From contig NZ_NFID01000008.1 of the NCBI RefSeq assembly GCF_002161595.1, forward strand, positions 90,559 through 154,558: 64,000 bases of DNA, in the 5' to 3' direction. The position numbers were made by a program, and so were the translations under genes. The DNA comes from Gemmiger sp. An50 (GTDB taxonomy: Bacteria > Bacillota > Clostridia > Oscillospirales > Ruminococcaceae). A model generated the notes under the pieces. That model saw only the letters and a program-made list of their open reading frames with translations, searched no databases and had not been told where the DNA came from. Below, one piece after another: positions 24,155-33,206 of this stretch (the stretch's first letter is position 1; the number at the start of each line of letters is the position of its first letter).

Positions 24155-24805
24155 TTATTGCCGCCACTGGTTCTGCCAGGCCTTGCGGCGGCGGTAATCG
24201 GTGACCTTTTGGCGCAGCCGGCCGATGCCGCCCTTGCCAAAGAAGATCCAGAAGCCCAGAAGCCCCGCCAGCATGGCCAGCTTCTGGCCAAGGGGCGCGG
24301 TGATCCACTGGAACAGGTACAGCGCCGCGGAGATCCAGCCCAGCCATTTTACCTTGACCGGCAGCACAAAGAACAGCAACAACTGGGTTTCCGGGTAAAG
24401 GTAGGCAAAGGCGAAGAACAGGGAATAGTACAGCGCCGTATTCCCGGCCGAGCCGGTGATCAAACAGCCCAGCCAGGCGCCCACGATGCCGAGCAGGAAA
24501 TAGACCGTGAACTTGAAACTTCCCCAGGTTCGTTCCAACGCGGAACCCAGCCAATACAGCAGATAGATCTCCAGCGCCACATAGATGGGGTTGGTGGTCA
24601 GCGGGGGAAGAAACACAAAGCTCACCAGCCGCCACACCTGACCGGCAAACAGCCCGCTCCGGTTCAGGGACAACAGAAAATAAAGCGGATAATATGCAAA
24701 CATGATCACCAGCCAGACAATGGCCTGACCGGCCGCCACATAAAGCATCAGATTCGGGATACCGAAACGGCCAAAGCGCCGCTCCAATTTATAAAGCCAA
24801 TTCAT
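24155..24805 (-). CDS. rhomboid-like polytopic membrane protein without catalytic residues
   Basis: 216 residues with about six hydrophobic segments (near 17-42, 52-68, 76-90, 99-116, 124-140, 150-185) and a basic C-terminus. Topology and segments such as GQVWRLVSFVFLP, LLYWLGSALERTWG and FKFTVYFLLGIVGAWLG match the rhomboid/derlin superfamily (compare the rhomboid WR motif). The active-site GxSG is absent (GNTALYYSLFF at the expected place), so it is probably a pseudoprotease. No ligand or partner is evident. Confidence 0.7.
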   Translation of the reverse strand: MNWLYKLERRFGRFGIPNLMLYVAAGQAIVWLVIMFAYYPLYFLLSLNRSGLFAGQVWRLVSFVFLPPLTTNPIYVALEIYLLYWLGSALERTWGSFKFTVYFLLGIVGAWLGCLITGSAGNTALYYSLFFAFAYLYPETQLLLFFVLPVKVKWLGWISAALYLFQWITAPLGQKLAMLAGLLGFWIFFGKGGIGRLRQKVTDYRRRKAWQNQWRQ

Positions 24806-24910
24806 CCGCGCAGCACGCTCCTTTTTGCTCAGTTTCGTTTACTTTACCAGAAAATAATCCATTTGAAAAGCCTTTTGAGGCGAATGATTTGTTTTTGTTG
24901 TATGAACGCC

Positions 24911-25103
24911 CGTTGAAAAGTTTTCAACGTTTTCCACCGAGATTCCAACATTCCCCGCCTGGTTATTCAACGAAACGTTGAACTTAACGGTGTTTTCCAC
25001 GCGTTTTGTTGAAAACTCAGGGCTTTTCACCGGGTTTTAAACACTTTCAACATACTTTTCAACACACACTTGGAAAACTCTTCGTATAACCAGTGGGGAA
25101 AAC
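24911..25103. other. dense cluster of DnaA-box-like motifs
   Basis: About eleven 9-mers of type TTTTC(A/C)AC(A/C/G) or near variants lie in 193 bp: 24921 TTTTCAACG, 24930 TTTTCCACC, 24993 TTTTCCACG, 25024 TTTTCACCG, 25056 TTTTCAACA, inverted TGTTGAAAA at 25007 and others, plus a 19-bp inverted repeat CGTTGAAAA-G-TTTTCAACG (24911-24929). Identical or similar 9-mers occur in the oriC region at 45.7-45.97 kb. The remaining sequence of the 24806-25275 gap holds no recognised gene. Binding by DnaA is inference. Confidence 0.55.
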
Positions 25104-25275
25104 TATGTTTATTTTTTGATGAAAATTCACTTTCTGGTCTTATGGAATGGATTTTTCGCGCAATTTCGAGTGAAAAAGGGATTTTTTTCCTGTGAAAAAA
25201 CGAGGCTGCCATCCCTGGCGGAACAGCAGCCTGCATTCCCGGAAAAAAGGGAACTTTCGTCTTTATTTTTTGTCT

Positions 25276-26139
25276 TCAGTGCTTTTCTTCCAGCGCATGG
25301 AAGCCTTCTCCGAAGACCTCGTTTGCCTCGCAGATCATCACCATGGCCCGGGGGTCTACCCGATGGGCCGCCTGACGCACCTTGAACACCTCATTGTTGG
25401 AGCAGGCACACAGGACCATGTCCTTTTTCGCGCCGGAATAGCTGCCGGTCACGTCCACCAGAGTGGCGCCGCGCTCCACCGCCCGGTCGATCTCCTTGGC
25501 CACCTCACGGCCGTAATCGGTGATGATCATGGCCAGCTTGCCGCTGCCCGCGCCGTACATGATCTTTTCCATCACGATGGTGAGGGCAAACACAGAGATC
25601 ATACCATACAGCGCCGAGTCGATGTCACCGAAGGCGGGAACGCCCAGAAAGATGATGACTGCGTCCATGATCATGCTGATCTGCCCAAAACTGAAGTGGG
25701 GCGCCTTGCGCTTGGCTGCATGGATCAGGAAATCCGCACCGCCGGTGGAGGAGTTGCGCATATAGATGATGGCAAGGCCCGCGCCCATCAGAATGCCGCT
25801 GAATACCGCCGCCAGCAGACGGTTGCTGTCGTAAACAGGGAAGCGGGGCAGGATGCCGTCGATGATAATGGTGCTGATGATCATGGTACGCAGGCTTTTC
25901 AAAAAGAATCGCCGGCCCAAAATGCGGAAGGTACCCAGAATGATGGGGATGTTCAGCACCAGGGTCATGGTACCGATGGGCAGGCCGGTGAGAAAGTTGA
26001 TGATCAGCGCCAGACCCGAAAGGCCGCCGGGTGCGAATCCGCCCTTTGCCGCAAAGGTGTACACACCCACGCCGAACAGAATGCTGCCCACAGTTTCAAA
26101 CAGCACATCCATCAAGAATTCCTTGCGTTTTTCCGTCAC
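25276..26139 (-). CDS. YitT family membrane protein (DUF161/DUF2179)
   Basis: 287 residues from GTG 26139, chosen because AAGGAGG lies 8 bp upstream; the longer open frame has no such site. Five to six membrane helices in the first two thirds contain the YitT repeats GGFAPGGLSGLALIIN and NSSTGGADFLIH. The C-terminal cytoplasmic DUF2179 domain (about 210-287) includes RGATLVDVTGSYSG and VDPRAMVMICEANEVFGEGF. Transport function is proposed for the family but the substrate is unknown. Confidence 0.92.
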   Translation of the reverse strand: MTEKRKEFLMDVLFETVGSILFGVGVYTFAAKGGFAPGGLSGLALIINFLTGLPIGTMTLVLNIPIILGTFRILGRRFFLKSLRTMIISTIIIDGILPRFPVYDSNRLLAAVFSGILMGAGLAIIYMRNSSTGGADFLIHAAKRKAPHFSFGQISMIMDAVIIFLGVPAFGDIDSALYGMISVFALTIVMEKIMYGAGSGKLAMIITDYGREVAKEIDRAVERGATLVDVTGSYSGAKKDMVLCACSNNEVFKVRQAAHRVDPRAMVMICEANEVFGEGFHALEEKH

Positions 26140-26337
26140 ACTGATTTCCTCCTTCAAACCGACGCAGGGGAAACTCTTGCACATCGCCCCGGGCGCCGGA
26201 TAAAACAAAAACGGCTTTTTTCACAACAACGCTTTGCTCAAACGCTTTGCTCAAAAAGCCGTTATCTTTTCCTACTTTTATTATAGCCGAAACCGGACCA
26301 AAAGGCAAAAATTCTTTTGTAAAAACATGGGAAAAGC

Positions 26338-26379
26338 AGAAAAAAGCGCCCCCGCACTGTGCGCACAGTGCGGGGGCGC
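26338..26379 (-). terminator. terminator after PFOR
   Basis: A 34-bp perfect palindrome (26346-26379) of GC-rich sequence is followed on the minus strand by six T. Confidence 0.9.
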
Positions 26380-26417
26380 AGGTTCAGCATATCATGCCGT
26401 GACCCTTGCGGGGAGGA

Positions 26418-29400
26418 TTACTCCTCGGTGGAGTACAGCTTAACCAGCTTCTGCAGGTAAGCGTAGCGCTCCTTAGCCTTCTTGTCGGCCAGATCGAACA
26501 GCTCTTCAGCACGCTCGGGGAAGGCCAGCTTCAGGCGGCTGTAACGGGTCTCGTTGGAGATGAACTCCTTGTAATCCGCGGTAGCAGGCTTGGAGTCCAG
26601 GGTGAAGGGGTTTTTGCCTTCGGCCTTCTTGCGAGGATCGAAGCGGAACATGTTCCAGTAGCCAGCAGCCACGGCCTTCTTCATCTCGGCCTGGCAGTTG
26701 GTCATACCGCCCTTAACACCGTGCATCTCGCAGGGAGCGTAGCCGATGACCAGAGAAGGACCATGGTAGCTCTCGGCCTCGGTCAGAGCCTTGATGGTCT
26801 GGTTCATGTCGGCGCCCATGGCGATCTGAGCAACGTAAACGTAGCCGTAGCTCATAGCGATCTCGCTCAGGCTCTTCTTGCCGATGGCCTTACCGGCGGC
26901 TGCGAACTGAGCAACCTGACCGATCTGGCTGGCCTTAGAAGCCTGTCCGCCGGTGTTGGAGTAAACCTCGGTGTCGAAGACCATCACGTTGACGTCCTCA
27001 CCGGAAGCCAGCACGTGGTCCAGACCGCCGAAGCCGATGTCGTAAGCCCAGCCGTCGCCGCCGAAGATCCACACGCTCTTCTTGGAGAGGTAGTTCTTCT
27101 TGGGCAGGATAGCCTGGCTGTACTGGCAATCGGGCTCAGCCTCCAGCAGAGCAACCAGCTTCTTGGTGGCTTCGGCGTTGGCCTTGCCGTCCTCGTAGGT
27201 GGCGAAGTACTCTTCGATGGCAGCCTTCTTGTCGGGGTTGGTGGTAGCCTCAGCCAGCTCATGCAGCTTGGCAGCCAGAGACTCGCGGATCACCTTCTGG
27301 CCCAGGTACATGCCCAGACCGTGCTCGGCGTTGTCCTCGAACAGGCTGTTGGCCCAAGCGGGACCGAAGCCGGACTCCTTGTTGGTGGTGTACGGAGAGG
27401 TAGCAGCGGGGCCGCCCCAGATGGAAGAACAACCGGTAGCGTTGGAGATGTACATACGCTCGCCGAACAGCTGAGTGATCAGGCGGCCGTAAGCGGTCTC
27501 GGCACAGCCGGCGCAGCTGCCGGAGAACTCCAGCAGAGGCTGGTTGAACTGGCTGCCCTTCACGGTGGTCTCAGCCATCATGCCGTCCTTCTTGCGGATG
27601 TTCTCAACACAGTAGTTGAACACATCCTGCTGAGCGGCCTGGCTCTCCTGAGGCACCATGGTCAGAGCCTTGGTGGGAGCGGGGCAGACGTTTACGCAAA
27701 CGCCGCAGCCCATGCAGTCCAGAGGAGAAACGGTCATGGCGAACTTGTAGTTCTCGCAGCCCTTGCCGGTCATCTTCTTGCTCTTCAGAGCCTCGGGAGC
27801 GTTGGCAACCTCCTCGTCGGTCAGAGCGAAGGGACGGATGGTGGCATGGGGGCAAACGTAAGCACACTGGTTGCACTGGATGCAGTTGTCGGGATTCCAC
27901 TCGGGAACCATCACGGCAACACCGCGCTTCTCGTAAGCAGCAGCGCCCTGAGCGAACTGGCCGTCCACGTAATCCACGAAGGCGGAAACAGGCAGGCTGT
28001 CGCCGTCCATCTTGGCAACGGGCTCCATGATGTTCTTGACCATCTTCACGGTGTCGGCATTGCCGGCCAGAGCAGCATCGTTGGCCTCGTCCACAGCGTT
28101 GGCCCAGTCAGCGGGAACCTCAACCTTGTGGTAGGCGTCGAAGCCGGCGTCGATGGCCTTCCAGTTCATCTCAACGATGGCCTGGCCCTTCTTGGCGAAG
28201 GTCTTCTCGGCAGCCTGCTTCATGTACTTGATGGCATCCTCGCGGGGCAGAACACCGGCCAGAGCGAAGAAAGCGGACTGCAGGATGGTGTTGGTGCGCT
28301 TGCCCAGACCGATCTCAACAGCCTTGTCGATGGCGTTGATGGTGTACAGCTGGATGTTGTTGTTGGCGATGTAGCGCTTGGACTCAGCGGGCATATGGTG
28401 AGCCAGCTCTTCGTCGCTCCACTGGCAGTTGATCATGAACACGCCGCCGGGCTTTACGTCCTGAACCATCTTGTAGCCCTTAACAACGTAGCTGGGGTTG
28501 TGGCAGGCCACGAAGTCAGCCTTGTTGATGTAGTAGGGGCTCTTGATGGGCTTGTCGCCGAAGCGCAGGTGGCTGATGGTCACGCCGCCGGTCTTCTTGG
28601 AGTCGTACTGGAAGTAAGCCTGGATGTACTTGTCGGTGTGGTCACCGATGATCTTGGTGCTGTTCTTGTTCGCACCAACGGTGCCGTCGCCGCCCAGACC
28701 CCAGAACTTGCACTCCTTGGTGCCTTCTGCAGCGGTGTTGGGAGCGGGCTTCTCTTCCAGGCTCAGGTTGGTCACGTCGTCCACGATGCCCAGAGTGAAG
28801 CGGGCCTTGGGAGCGTCCTTAGCCAGCTCGTCGTATACGGCGAACACGCTGGCAGGAGGAGTATCCTTGGAACCCAGACCGTAACGGCCGCCCACAACGG
28901 TAGCGGTGTTGCCAGCCTCACGCAGAGCAGCAACAACGTCCAGGTACAGGGGCTCGCCCAGGCTGCCGGGCTCCTTGGTGCGATCCAGCACAGCGATCTT
29001 CTTCGCGGTAGCGGGGATGGCAGCCAGCAGCTTCTCAGCAACGAAGGGACGGTACAGGCGAACCTTTACCAGGCCGACCTTCTCGCCCTTGGCGGTCAGG
29101 TAATCGATAACTTCCTCGGCTACGTCGCAGATGGAGCCCATGGCTACGATCACGCGCTCAGCGTCGGCAGCGCCGTAGTAGTTGAACAGCTGGTAATCGG
29201 TGCCCAGCTTCTCGTTGACCTTGGCCATGTACTTCTCAACCACAGCGGGCAGAGCGTCGTAGTACTTGTTGCAGGCCTCACGATGCTGGAAGAAGATGTC
29301 GCCGTTCTCGTGAGAACCGCGCATGGAGGGATGCTCGGGGTTCAGAGCGTGGGCGCGGAACTCGTTGATGGCGTCCCAGTTGACCATCTCAGCCAGATCG

Positions 29401-29966
29401 GCGTAGTCCCACTTCTCGATCTTCTGGATCTCGTGGGAGGTACGGAAGCCGTCGAAGAAGTTGATGAAGGGAACGCGGCCCTCGATGGCAGCCAGATGGG
29501 CTACAGCGGCCAGATCCATAACTTCCTGAGGATTGGTCTCAGCCAGCATGGCGAAACCGGTCTGACGGCAGGCGTAAACGTCGCTGTGATCACCGAAGAT
29601 GTTCAGAGCGTGGCTGGCCACACAACGGGCAGACACGTGGAACACGCTGGGCAGCAGCTCGCCGGCGATCTTGTACATGTTGGGGATCATCAGCAGCAGG
29701 CCCTGAGAAGCGGTGAAGGTGGTGGTCATAGCACCGGCAGCCAGGCTGCCGTGTACAGCGCCGGCGGCGCCGGCCTCGGACTGCATCTCCATTACCTTAA
29801 CCTGGGTACCGAAGATGTTTTTGCGGCCGGCAGCGGACCACTGGTCCACGTAGTCGGCCATGGGGCTAGACGGGGTGATGGGGTAGATAGCAGCAACTTC
29901 GCTGAACGCATACGCTACGTGAGCGGCAGCGGTGTTGCCATCCATAGACTGTTTTGCTCTAGGCAT
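26418..29966 (-). CDS. nifJ: pyruvate:ferredoxin (flavodoxin) oxidoreductase
   Basis: 1182 residues, the single-chain homodimeric form. In order: pyrimidine-binding domain (YPITPSSPMADYVDQW), the gamma domain (FWGLGGDGTVGANKNS), two [4Fe-4S] motifs near 690 and 745 (CIQCNQCAYVCP, CMGCGVCVNVCP), and the TPP domain with GCAGCAETAYGRL, NATGCSSIWGG and GDGWAYDIGFGG...NTGGQ. It oxidises pyruvate with CoA to acetyl-CoA and CO2, reducing ferredoxin; central to fermentative energy metabolism. Codon choice is strongly restricted, suggesting very high expression. The complementary strand is open for 1267 codons only because of this codon bias. Confidence 0.97.
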   Translation of the reverse strand: MPRAKQSMDGNTAAAHVAYAFSEVAAIYPITPSSPMADYVDQWSAAGRKNIFGTQVKVMEMQSEAGAAGAVHGSLAAGAMTTTFTASQGLLLMIPNMYKIAGELLPSVFHVSARCVASHALNIFGDHSDVYACRQTGFAMLAETNPQEVMDLAAVAHLAAIEGRVPFINFFDGFRTSHEIQKIEKWDYADLAEMVNWDAINEFRAHALNPEHPSMRGSHENGDIFFQHREACNKYYDALPAVVEKYMAKVNEKLGTDYQLFNYYGAADAERVIVAMGSICDVAEEVIDYLTAKGEKVGLVKVRLYRPFVAEKLLAAIPATAKKIAVLDRTKEPGSLGEPLYLDVVAALREAGNTATVVGGRYGLGSKDTPPASVFAVYDELAKDAPKARFTLGIVDDVTNLSLEEKPAPNTAAEGTKECKFWGLGGDGTVGANKNSTKIIGDHTDKYIQAYFQYDSKKTGGVTISHLRFGDKPIKSPYYINKADFVACHNPSYVVKGYKMVQDVKPGGVFMINCQWSDEELAHHMPAESKRYIANNNIQLYTINAIDKAVEIGLGKRTNTILQSAFFALAGVLPREDAIKYMKQAAEKTFAKKGQAIVEMNWKAIDAGFDAYHKVEVPADWANAVDEANDAALAGNADTVKMVKNIMEPVAKMDGDSLPVSAFVDYVDGQFAQGAAAYEKRGVAVMVPEWNPDNCIQCNQCAYVCPHATIRPFALTDEEVANAPEALKSKKMTGKGCENYKFAMTVSPLDCMGCGVCVNVCPAPTKALTMVPQESQAAQQDVFNYCVENIRKKDGMMAETTVKGSQFNQPLLEFSGSCAGCAETAYGRLITQLFGERMYISNATGCSSIWGGPAATSPYTTNKESGFGPAWANSLFEDNAEHGLGMYLGQKVIRESLAAKLHELAEATTNPDKKAAIEEYFATYEDGKANAEATKKLVALLEAEPDCQYSQAILPKKNYLSKKSVWIFGGDGWAYDIGFGGLDHVLASGEDVNVMVFDTEVYSNTGGQASKASQIGQVAQFAAAGKAIGKKSLSEIAMSYGYVYVAQIAMGADMNQTIKALTEAESYHGPSLVIGYAPCEMHGVKGGMTNCQAEMKKAVAAGYWNMFRFDPRKKAEGKNPFTLDSKPATADYKEFISNETRYSRLKLAFPERAEELFDLADKKAKERYAYLQKLVKLYSTEE

Positions 29967-30044
29967 TTTTCTTCCTCCATAACAATTCAGTATTTAACGT
30001 CCTGGCCCCGGGGATCGGGGGAATGGGCGCTATTACTTAACTAT

Positions 30045-30073
30045 ATTCTAGCAAATCAAAATGGCAAAGTAAA
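30045..30073 (-). promoter_or_regulatory. PFOR promoter
   Basis: Minus strand: TTTACT, 17 bp, TAGAAT, about 80 bp before the start codon. A GGAGG site precedes the ATG. Confidence 0.7.
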
Positions 30074-30192
30074 CTATTTTCGGGCAGCTTTTTCGGTCAG
30101 ATTCGGTTTTTATCCTTGCATTTTCGCCCCCCTGCACAGGGCGTTCCGCCCATTTTTTTACAAAAGCTTCATCCGGCCCCGGCCGGGTCTCG

Positions 30193-30221
30193 TTGACAAG
30201 GGGTTTTGATTGCTTTAATAT
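30193..30221 (+). promoter_or_regulatory. promoter of the CBS-domain protein gene
   Basis: TTGACA, 17 bp, TAATAT; about 95 bp before the start codon, with AAAGGAG at 30299-30305. Confidence 0.8.
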
Positions 30222-30315
30222 GGTAATTGACCGGTTTTCGCGCCGCCTGGTACGGGCCGGAAAAACCGGGCCGCGGCCCTTTGGAAGACCGCCCCGAAAA
30301 AAGGAGTTTTGAACG

Positions 30316-31308
30316 ATGGATACCCCGGGTGTTTTTCCCGGCTTTTCCAGCCTCGCCGCCCTTTTGGTGTGCTGCGCGGTGGGGCTTTTGCTGCTGGCCG
30401 CCGGTCTTCTGGGCGGCTGGGCCGCCGCCAAAAAGGAAATGCGGCTGCCCGGCTGGCTTTCCCGCCTGCTGGCCCCGGCCGGGCTGGGCAACGACGAGAC
30501 GGTAACCGAGGAGGACCTGTTCGAGCTGGTGGACGACGCGGACGAACAGGACCTGATCGACACCGCCCAGAAAACCATGATCACCAACATCTTCGACCTG
30601 TCCGACGTAACCGCGGGCGACGTGATGACCCACCGCACCGACATGAACGCGGTGAATGAGCACGCCTCCTGCCGGGAGGCGGTGGAGCTGGCCCTTTCCA
30701 CCGGCAACAGCCGACTGCCGGTCTACCGCAAAAGCCTGGACAATGTGACCGGCATTCTGTACGTGAAGGATCTGCTGCGGCTGTTCGACGACCCCGGCGT
30801 ACTGGAACGGCAGGTGAGCGAGTTCGCCCGCAAGGCCATGTATGTGCCGGAGAGCCGCCCCGCCGGTGAGCTGATGATGGACTTCAAAAAGCAGCACACC
30901 ATGATGGCCATTGTGGTGGACGAATACGGCGGCACCGCCGGGCTCGTGACCATGGAGGACATCCTGGAGGAGATCGTGGGCGACATTCAGGACGAGTACG
31001 ACACCGAGGAAGCCGAGCTGACCCCCTGCGAGGGCGGCTTTGTGGCGGACGGCGCGCTGGATCTGGAGGACGTGTTCGAGGCCTTCGGCATGGAGTGCCC
31101 CGAGCGCACCGACGAAGAGGAGTTCGACACGGTGGGCGGTCTGATCGCCGACCGGCTGGGCCGCATTCCGGAGAATGGCGAGCAGGCCAGCGCCCAGTGG
31201 GGCGGGCTGTGCTTCACCTGCCTGGAAGTGCGGGAGCGGCGCATCCAGCGTGTGCGCTGCACCCGGGTGGAATCCCCTGAAACTGAAAACGAGGAAAAGG
31301 AGCGTTGA
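30316..31308 (+). CDS. CorC/HlyC-family CBS-domain protein with a single membrane anchor
   Basis: 330 residues. One membrane helix (about 11-37) replaces the multi-helix DUF21/CNNM transporter domain found in full-length homologues. Next come an acidic linker (EEDLFELVDDADEQDLID), two CBS motifs (about 92-215; DVMTHRTDMNAV, NSRLPVYRKSLDNVTGILYVKDLL, MAIVVDEYGGTAGLVTMEDILEEIVGDI), and a CorC_HlyC domain (about 235-318). CBS pairs bind adenosine nucleotides and regulate divalent-cation transport in this family. It probably acts as a membrane-tethered regulator. Followed 3 bp later by a NUDIX gene. Confidence 0.88.
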   Translation: MDTPGVFPGFSSLAALLVCCAVGLLLLAAGLLGGWAAAKKEMRLPGWLSRLLAPAGLGNDETVTEEDLFELVDDADEQDLIDTAQKTMITNIFDLSDVTAGDVMTHRTDMNAVNEHASCREAVELALSTGNSRLPVYRKSLDNVTGILYVKDLLRLFDDPGVLERQVSEFARKAMYVPESRPAGELMMDFKKQHTMMAIVVDEYGGTAGLVTMEDILEEIVGDIQDEYDTEEAELTPCEGGFVADGALDLEDVFEAFGMECPERTDEEEFDTVGGLIADRLGRIPENGEQASAQWGGLCFTCLEVRERRIQRVRCTRVESPETENEEKER

Positions 31309-31311
31309 ACC

Positions 31312-31857
31312 GTGGCACATTTTGAGAAAACCCTGGACAGCGACACCCGGTTTGAGGGCCGGGTCTTCACCCTGACGGTGGACACCGTGGAGCTGGAAAA
31401 CGGCCGCACCTCCACCCGCGAGGTGGTACACCACAACGGTGGCGCCTGCATCGCTGCCCTGACCGAAAACGATGAGGTCTATCTGGTCCGGCAGTTCCGT
31501 TACGCCTTCGGGCAGGAGCTGTGGGAGCTGCCCGCCGGTAAGCTGGAAAAGGGCGAGGACCCCTTCGAGGCCGCCAAGCGGGAGCTGGGCGAGGAATGCG
31601 GCCTGACCGCCGAGCACTTTGTGGATCTGGGCTCTGTGTATCCCACCGTGGGCTACTGCACCGAGATCATCTACTGCTGGGCTGCCACCGGTCTGACCCC
31701 CTGTGACATGCATCTGGACGAGGACGAGTTCCTCACCCCGGAAAAAGTGCCCTTCGACCGGGCCGTGGAGATGGTGCTGTCCGGCGAGATTCGGGACAGC
31801 AAGACCGCCATCGCCCTGCTGAAGATCAAGGCCCTGCGGGACGCGGGCCGGATGTGA
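31312..31857 (+). CDS. NUDIX hydrolase, ADP-ribose pyrophosphatase type
   Basis: 181 residues from GTG 31312 (AAAAGGAG upstream). A perfect Nudix box G-x5-E-x7-REL-x-EE-x-GL spans about residues 74-96. EVVHHNGGACIAAL and RQFRYAFGQELWELPAGKLE are typical of YqkG/NudF enzymes, which cut ADP-ribose to AMP and ribose-5-phosphate. Forms a two-gene operon with the CBS-domain gene. Confidence 0.92.
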   Translation: MAHFEKTLDSDTRFEGRVFTLTVDTVELENGRTSTREVVHHNGGACIAALTENDEVYLVRQFRYAFGQELWELPAGKLEKGEDPFEAAKRELGEECGLTAEHFVDLGSVYPTVGYCTEIIYCWAATGLTPCDMHLDEDEFLTPEKVPFDRAVEMVLSGEIRDSKTAIALLKIKALRDAGRM

Positions 31858-31881
31858 GGTTCCGCTTATTTCATTGCAAAC

Positions 31882-31918
31882 AAAACCGCCGTTTCGGAAA
31901 ACCCGAAACGGCGGTTTT
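31882..31918. terminator. bidirectional terminator
   Basis: Perfect 15-bp stem AAAACCGCCGTTTCG with its complement, flanked by A and T runs; serves the NUDIX gene and the converging glycosyltransferase gene. Confidence 0.92.
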
Positions 31919-31926
31919 TTTCGTTT

Positions 31927-33183
31927 TCACATAATGGCTTGCCCCTGCATGTAGAGCACCGCGTAGGCGAAAAGCGCCAGCGCGCTCAGGCCGCCAAGCG
32001 CTGCCCGCAGCCAGGTGCAGCGGATGCGTCCCAGCAAAAAGAACACCGGCAGGCAGCCCAGCAGATACCGGGGGCCGCTGATCATCCAGCCCGCCAGGTA
32101 GGTCATGCCCAGATAGGCCCCGCCCCAGATAAGCCACTCAGTGCGCGCACCGGTGAACATCCCCCAGAAAAGCAGCGCCAGCACCACAAAATACAGCACC
32201 ACCTGGGGCCAGTAGATGAAGCTTGCCAGGCCCGGATACTGCAGCGCCAGGTTCCAGTGCTGGGTCAGGTTTTCGCCGATCCATTTGGTGGTCTGATACC
32301 AGGGCGGCGCGGCCTGGAATTCCAGAAAGGCAAACCAGTCGCCGAACACCAGCCGGTTGCAGGCAAGATAGCCGCCCCAGCCCGCCGGGATCAATAGCAG
32401 ACCAAAACTTTTCAGACCCTGACGGCCGGTTTTGCGGGCCCGCAGCCAGAGCCAGAGCACCGGCAGCAGCAAAACCATCCCCTGGGTTCGGCAAAGCGCC
32501 GCGAGACCGCCCAGCAGCCCGGCCCAGCCCCAGCGCCCGGTGAGCGCCAGCCGCATGCAGCCCAGGCAGAGCAGCAGAAACAGGCTTTCGGTATAAACGC
32601 CCATGCTGAAAAAGGCAAAGGGATACACCGCCAGAAAGCCCACCGCCCAGACAGCCCGGGTCCGGGGCAGCCAGTGCCCGGCCAGGCTCAAAGCCACAGC
32701 TCCGCAGCCGCCCCAGCACAGCTGGCTGACCAGAAGGCCCGCCAGCTCGAAATTGCCCCCGGCCAGCAGACTCATCAGCCGGATGCACAGCGGATAGAGG
32801 GGATAGAAAACGATCCATTTGGCATCCTCGCCCGAAGGCACATAGCCGTTTTGTGCAATGAACAGATAATGCGGGCTGTCGCCCGCCTGGGTGAATCGCT
32901 GCCAGAAATGGGTCAGAAAGGCCCCAAAGCCGCCGCTCTGGTTCAGAGTGAGCCAGGCAAAAAACAGCACCGCCCACTGCACCGCCAGCACCGCAACAAA
33001 AGCAGCGGCATAATCCCGCCGGGAAAGCCGGGCGGGACGGAGCAGCGGCTCCTCCCGCCGGAACACCCGCCAGTCCGGCAGCGGCACCGGCATCCAGCCC
33101 AGCAGCGTCAGGCAGCGCAGCGCCAGAATCAGTACAAAGGCGATCATCCCGCCGCCGCCCAGCCAGCCAATCACCTGCGCCAT
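31927..33183 (-). CDS. PIG-V-like GT-C membrane glycosyltransferase
   Basis: 418 residues with about nine membrane helices. The first extracytoplasmic region contains GDSPHYLFIAQNGY with an acidic residue and FYPLYPL, features of bacterial relatives of the eukaryotic GPI mannosyltransferase PIG-V. Such enzymes use polyprenyl-phosphate-linked sugars outside the membrane. Acceptor unknown. It lies 23 bp after a second GT-C gene. Confidence 0.8.
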   Translation of the reverse strand: MAQVIGWLGGGGMIAFVLILALRCLTLLGWMPVPLPDWRVFRREEPLLRPARLSRRDYAAAFVAVLAVQWAVLFFAWLTLNQSGGFGAFLTHFWQRFTQAGDSPHYLFIAQNGYVPSGEDAKWIVFYPLYPLCIRLMSLLAGGNFELAGLLVSQLCWGGCGAVALSLAGHWLPRTRAVWAVGFLAVYPFAFFSMGVYTESLFLLLCLGCMRLALTGRWGWAGLLGGLAALCRTQGMVLLLPVLWLWLRARKTGRQGLKSFGLLLIPAGWGGYLACNRLVFGDWFAFLEFQAAPPWYQTTKWIGENLTQHWNLALQYPGLASFIYWPQVVLYFVVLALLFWGMFTGARTEWLIWGGAYLGMTYLAGWMISGPRYLLGCLPVFFLLGRIRCTWLRAALGGLSALALFAYAVLYMQGQAIM

Positions 33184-33206
33184 TGTATCCTCCTTGCCGC
33201 GCGGTT

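Noticed and set aside
24839..25030. 63-codon minus-strand frame with VEN repeats
   Set aside because: The repeated VEN codons are DnaA-box-like GTGGAAAAC motifs, so the signal is the DNA sites, not protein.
26645..26660. parS-like GAACATGTTC inside PFOR
   Set aside because: Shares only a 10-bp palindrome and lacks the CACGTG centre of the parS core.
26406..30209. 1267-codon open frame on the plus strand opposite PFOR
   Set aside because: It is the complement of a strongly codon-biased gene; its translation is Val/Leu/Gly/His-rich without domains and lacks a ribosome site.
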